Below, piece by piece: positions 6,253 through 7,528 of a DNA stretch of 7,528 bases. The notes beneath the pieces are model-generated. The model searched no databases. It was not told where the DNA came from and saw only the letters and a program-made list of their open reading frames with translations. Both the position numbers and the translations under genes were made by a program. Every line of letters begins with the position of its first letter. Position 1 is the first letter of the stretch. The DNA is from Candidatus Bipolaricaulota bacterium (GTDB taxonomy: Bacteria > Bipolaricaulota > Bipolaricaulia > Bipolaricaulales > Bipolaricaulaceae), in contig DQVA01000044.1 of NCBI GenBank assembly GCA_015661965.1, positions 1 to 7,528 on the forward strand, in the 5' to 3' direction.

Positions 6253-7161
6253 ATGGCGGTGCGCGTGTACCTGAACCACCCCACCCAGGGCCACCGGGAG
6301 GGAGTGAAGGCAGCCCTGGGGCTCCTTGCCGCCCGGGAGGACCTGGCGTCCCTCTTGCGGGGGGAGCAGGTGTTGGTGAAGCCCAACTGCGTCTCCTCAA
6401 GCCGGCAGCTTGCCGCCACCCACGCCGAGGCCTTGGAGGCGGTACTGGAATTCATCGCGGGATACGACCCCAGGAGGATCATCCTGGGGGAGGGCTCCGC
6501 CGAGGACACCCTGAAGGCATTCCGCAACTTCGGGTACCTGGAAGTAGCGGAGCGATCCGGGGCGGAGGTCCTGGACCTCAACCGGGACCGAGCGGTACCT
6601 GTCACCATCTACGACCGGCAGGGCAGGCCCCGGAAGGTTCCGGTGGCCCGCACGGCGCTGGAGTCCGTACGGGCATCAGTGGCGCTGCCGAAAACGCACG
6701 ACACGGTGATCGTGACCGCGGCGGTTAAGAACCTAGCGGTGGGGGCGATCCAGCGGCCCCACAAGTGGACCATCCACCAAGGGTATCCCGCCATCAACCT
6801 GAACATCGCCCTGCTCGCCCGGCGGCTTCTCCCCCACCTGGCGGTGGTGGATGGGCATGTGGGGATGGAGGGGGACGGCCCGGTATCCGGGGCCCCGGTG
6901 GCGCATCGGATCGCGCTGGCCGGAAGAGACCCATTGGCGATAGACGCCATATGTGCATACCTCATGGGGTTTGAACCCACTCAAGTGGGGTATCTGGTAC
7001 ACACCGCCCGCCTGGGCCTGGGGGAAATCGACCTGGCGCAAATCGAGGTAGTGGGTGCCAGGCTGGAAGGGGCTCGGCGGCGTTACCGCCCTCATCGCAC
7101 GTACCAAGGGCAGCTCCACTGGGCCCTTCCCCCCGAGCTTTCCGGGCTGCTCTCCCCCTAG
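6253..7161 (+). CDS. DUF362 domain-containing protein, function unknown
   Basis: This 302-residue protein has the hallmarks of the DUF362 family, whose biochemical role is not generally established. Visible features are GEQVLVKPNCV (37-47), ATHAEAL with Thr56-His57, RRIILGEGSAEDT, the core LPKTHDTVIVTAAVKNLAVG (from about 145), VDGHVGMEGDGPVSGAPV (199-216), and GRDPLAIDAICAYLMG, in which Asp226-Pro227 and Asp231 are the usual conserved positions. It has no signal peptide, no membrane segment and no ferredoxin-type cysteine cluster; Cys46 and the Cys in AICAY are isolated. Family members often carry a C-terminal 4Fe-4S domain, which this one lacks. The ATG at 6253 is taken because it follows a -10-like box and fits the family N terminus; frame upstream is shadow of nadC. 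It diverges from nadC across 46 bases. Whether it acts in NAD metabolism is unknown. Confidence 0.85.
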   Translation: MAVRVYLNHPTQGHREGVKAALGLLAAREDLASLLRGEQVLVKPNCVSSSRQLAATHAEALEAVLEFIAGYDPRRIILGEGSAEDTLKAFRNFGYLEVAERSGAEVLDLNRDRAVPVTIYDRQGRPRKVPVARTALESVRASVALPKTHDTVIVTAAVKNLAVGAIQRPHKWTIHQGYPAINLNIALLARRLLPHLAVVDGHVGMEGDGPVSGAPVAHRIALAGRDPLAIDAICAYLMGFEPTQVGYLVHTARLGLGEIDLAQIEVVGARLEGARRRYRPHRTYQGQLHWALPPELSGLLSP

Positions 7162-7331
7162 CGAACCCGGAGACGAAAGTAGGCGTGGAGCAGGGCCGCC
7201 ACCGCAGCGCCGATCCAGGTGCCGAACGCCAAGTCCGAGAATCCAGCGCCCACCGCTGCTCCCACTGCCGCCCCCAGCCCAAGATCGCGGCCCAAGCCCC
7301 ACCACCAGGGCCTGGGCCGCTGGTCCCTCAC
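7158..7331 (-). CDS. Small predicted membrane protein, coupled to porB
   Basis: I do not recognise this gene with confidence. It encodes 57 residues starting at GTG 7331-7329, which overlaps the TGA of porB in a GTGA junction. A GTG five codons upstream (7346) is an alternative start. The protein has a basic, tryptophan-rich N terminus (RPRPWWW), then two short hydrophobic segments: GLGAAVGAAVGAGF (about 18-31), rich in glycine and alanine at helix-packing spacing, and GTWIGAAVAALLHAYF (about 37-52), ending in RLRVR. The helix-turn-helix layout and GTW motif faintly resemble AtpI/AtpZ-type small membrane proteins, but this is only a resemblance. The overlap with porB, lack of stop codons and a composition unlike random frame shadows support a real gene. 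Its TAG shares four bases with the convergent DUF362 stop. Confidence 0.6.
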   Translation of the reverse strand: MRDQRPRPWWWGLGRDLGLGAAVGAAVGAGFSDLAFGTWIGAAVAALLHAYFRLRVR

Positions 7332-7528
7332 TCCCCTTGGGTACACCGCTCCTTCCTCAGGAGCTCCTCCCAGTGGCGGTCCACCGCCTCCTGGAGTTCC
7401 CGGATGATGTCCTCCCGCTTCTCCGGGCGGAAGAGGTGCCGGAACCTCCCCTGGGGCTTGAGCCACTCCTCGATGGGGCGCTTCTCCTTCGGCTTGTAGG
7501 TGATCCTGTAGACCCCCTCCACCACCTC
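7328..7528 (-). CDS. porB: 2-oxoacid (probably pyruvate):ferredoxin oxidoreductase beta subunit, C-terminal end, runs off right edge
   Basis: The visible 66 residues are the C terminus of a larger protein that enters from beyond the right edge. They match the end of PorB-type subunits, the thiamine-diphosphate-binding component of multi-subunit pyruvate:ferredoxin oxidoreductases: EVVEGVYRITY, then the characteristic KPKEKRPIEEWLKPQGRFRHL, and a charged C-terminal helix REDIIRELQEAVDRHWEELL. The domain that binds thiamine diphosphate and the cluster-binding cysteines lie outside the window, so the substrate (pyruvate versus another 2-oxoacid) cannot be fixed. The enzyme converts a 2-oxoacid and CoA to an acyl-CoA and CO2, reducing ferredoxin, and marks anaerobic metabolism. 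The first GTG in the visible part is not a start; the frame is open to the edge. The stop TGA overlaps the GTG of the small membrane protein gene. Confidence 0.82.
   Translation of the reverse strand, partial: EVVEGVYRITYKPKEKRPIEEWLKPQGRFRHLFRPEKREDIIRELQEAVDRHWEELLRKERCTQGE

Noticed and set aside
5483..6608. Longer upstream extensions of the nadC and nadA frames.
   Set aside because: The extra sequence has no family similarity; it lies over the neighbouring gene, and good starts with suitable spacing exist at 6206 and 5293.
5694..6728. A 344-codon plus-strand frame running across nadC and into the DUF362 gene.
   Set aside because: It crosses the divergent promoter region, overlaps two confident genes in other frames, and has shadow-like composition without motifs.
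7158..7466. A 102-codon version of the small membrane protein gene starting inside porB.
   Set aside because: Its N-terminal half is Pro/Gly-rich shadow of the porB frame. The GTG overlapping the porB stop is the more sensible start.
1..7528. Mobile elements, CRISPR repeats, tRNA genes or defence genes.
   Set aside because: I looked for terminal repeats, regularly spaced repeats, tRNA-like ends and characteristic motifs, and saw none. All substantial coding space is explained by housekeeping families.

Overview
This is a GC-rich, gene-dense bacterial window with the character of an ordinary housekeeping region. No tRNA, rRNA, CRISPR array, insertion sequence or phage gene is visible. The bacterial assignment rests on a secreted N-acetylmuramoyl-L-alanine amidase. 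A C-terminal piece of the thiamine-diphosphate-binding beta subunit of a 2-oxoacid (probably pyruvate):ferredoxin oxidoreductase and a ferrous-iron Feo system point to an anaerobic or microaerophilic lifestyle. GC richness, short intergenic gaps and start-codon overlaps would suit a thermophilic anaerobe, for example one of the GC-rich uncultured lineages such as Bipolaricaulota/Acetothermia. That placement is a guess; the sequence does not prove it.

Layout. (1) Positions 1-365, minus: N-terminal part of an amidase_3 family cell-wall amidase, running off the left edge. (2) 366-497: divergent promoter region. (3) 498-2635, plus: feoA-feoB, overlapping as ATGA. (4) 2636-2655: a 20-base convergent gap. 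(5) 6206 down to 2656, minus: nadC-nadA-nadB, a complete three-gene operon for de novo quinolinate synthesis and its conversion to nicotinate mononucleotide, with 1-base spacing and then a 14-base overlap. (6) 6207-6252: a 46-base divergent promoter region. (7) 6253-7161, plus: a DUF362-family protein of unknown role. (8) 7528 down to 7158, minus: the end of porB, then a 57-residue predicted membrane protein coupled through a GTGA overlap. The stop codon of this small gene shares the palindrome CTAG with the stop codon of the DUF362 gene.

How the genes fit together. FeoB imports Fe(II), and two other products depend on iron-sulfur chemistry: quinolinate synthase NadA carries an oxygen-sensitive [4Fe-4S] cluster, and the ferredoxin oxidoreductase passes electrons to ferredoxin. 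NadB oxidises L-aspartate to iminoaspartate, NadA condenses this with dihydroxyacetone phosphate to quinolinate, and NadC converts quinolinate and PRPP to nicotinate mononucleotide. The most interesting regulatory signal is that several genes have TAnnnT-type -10 boxes only 6-11 bases before their start codons, which suggests leaderless or nearly leaderless transcripts. I found no convincing undescribed multi-gene system. The least explained items are the DUF362 protein and the small membrane protein downstream of porB.
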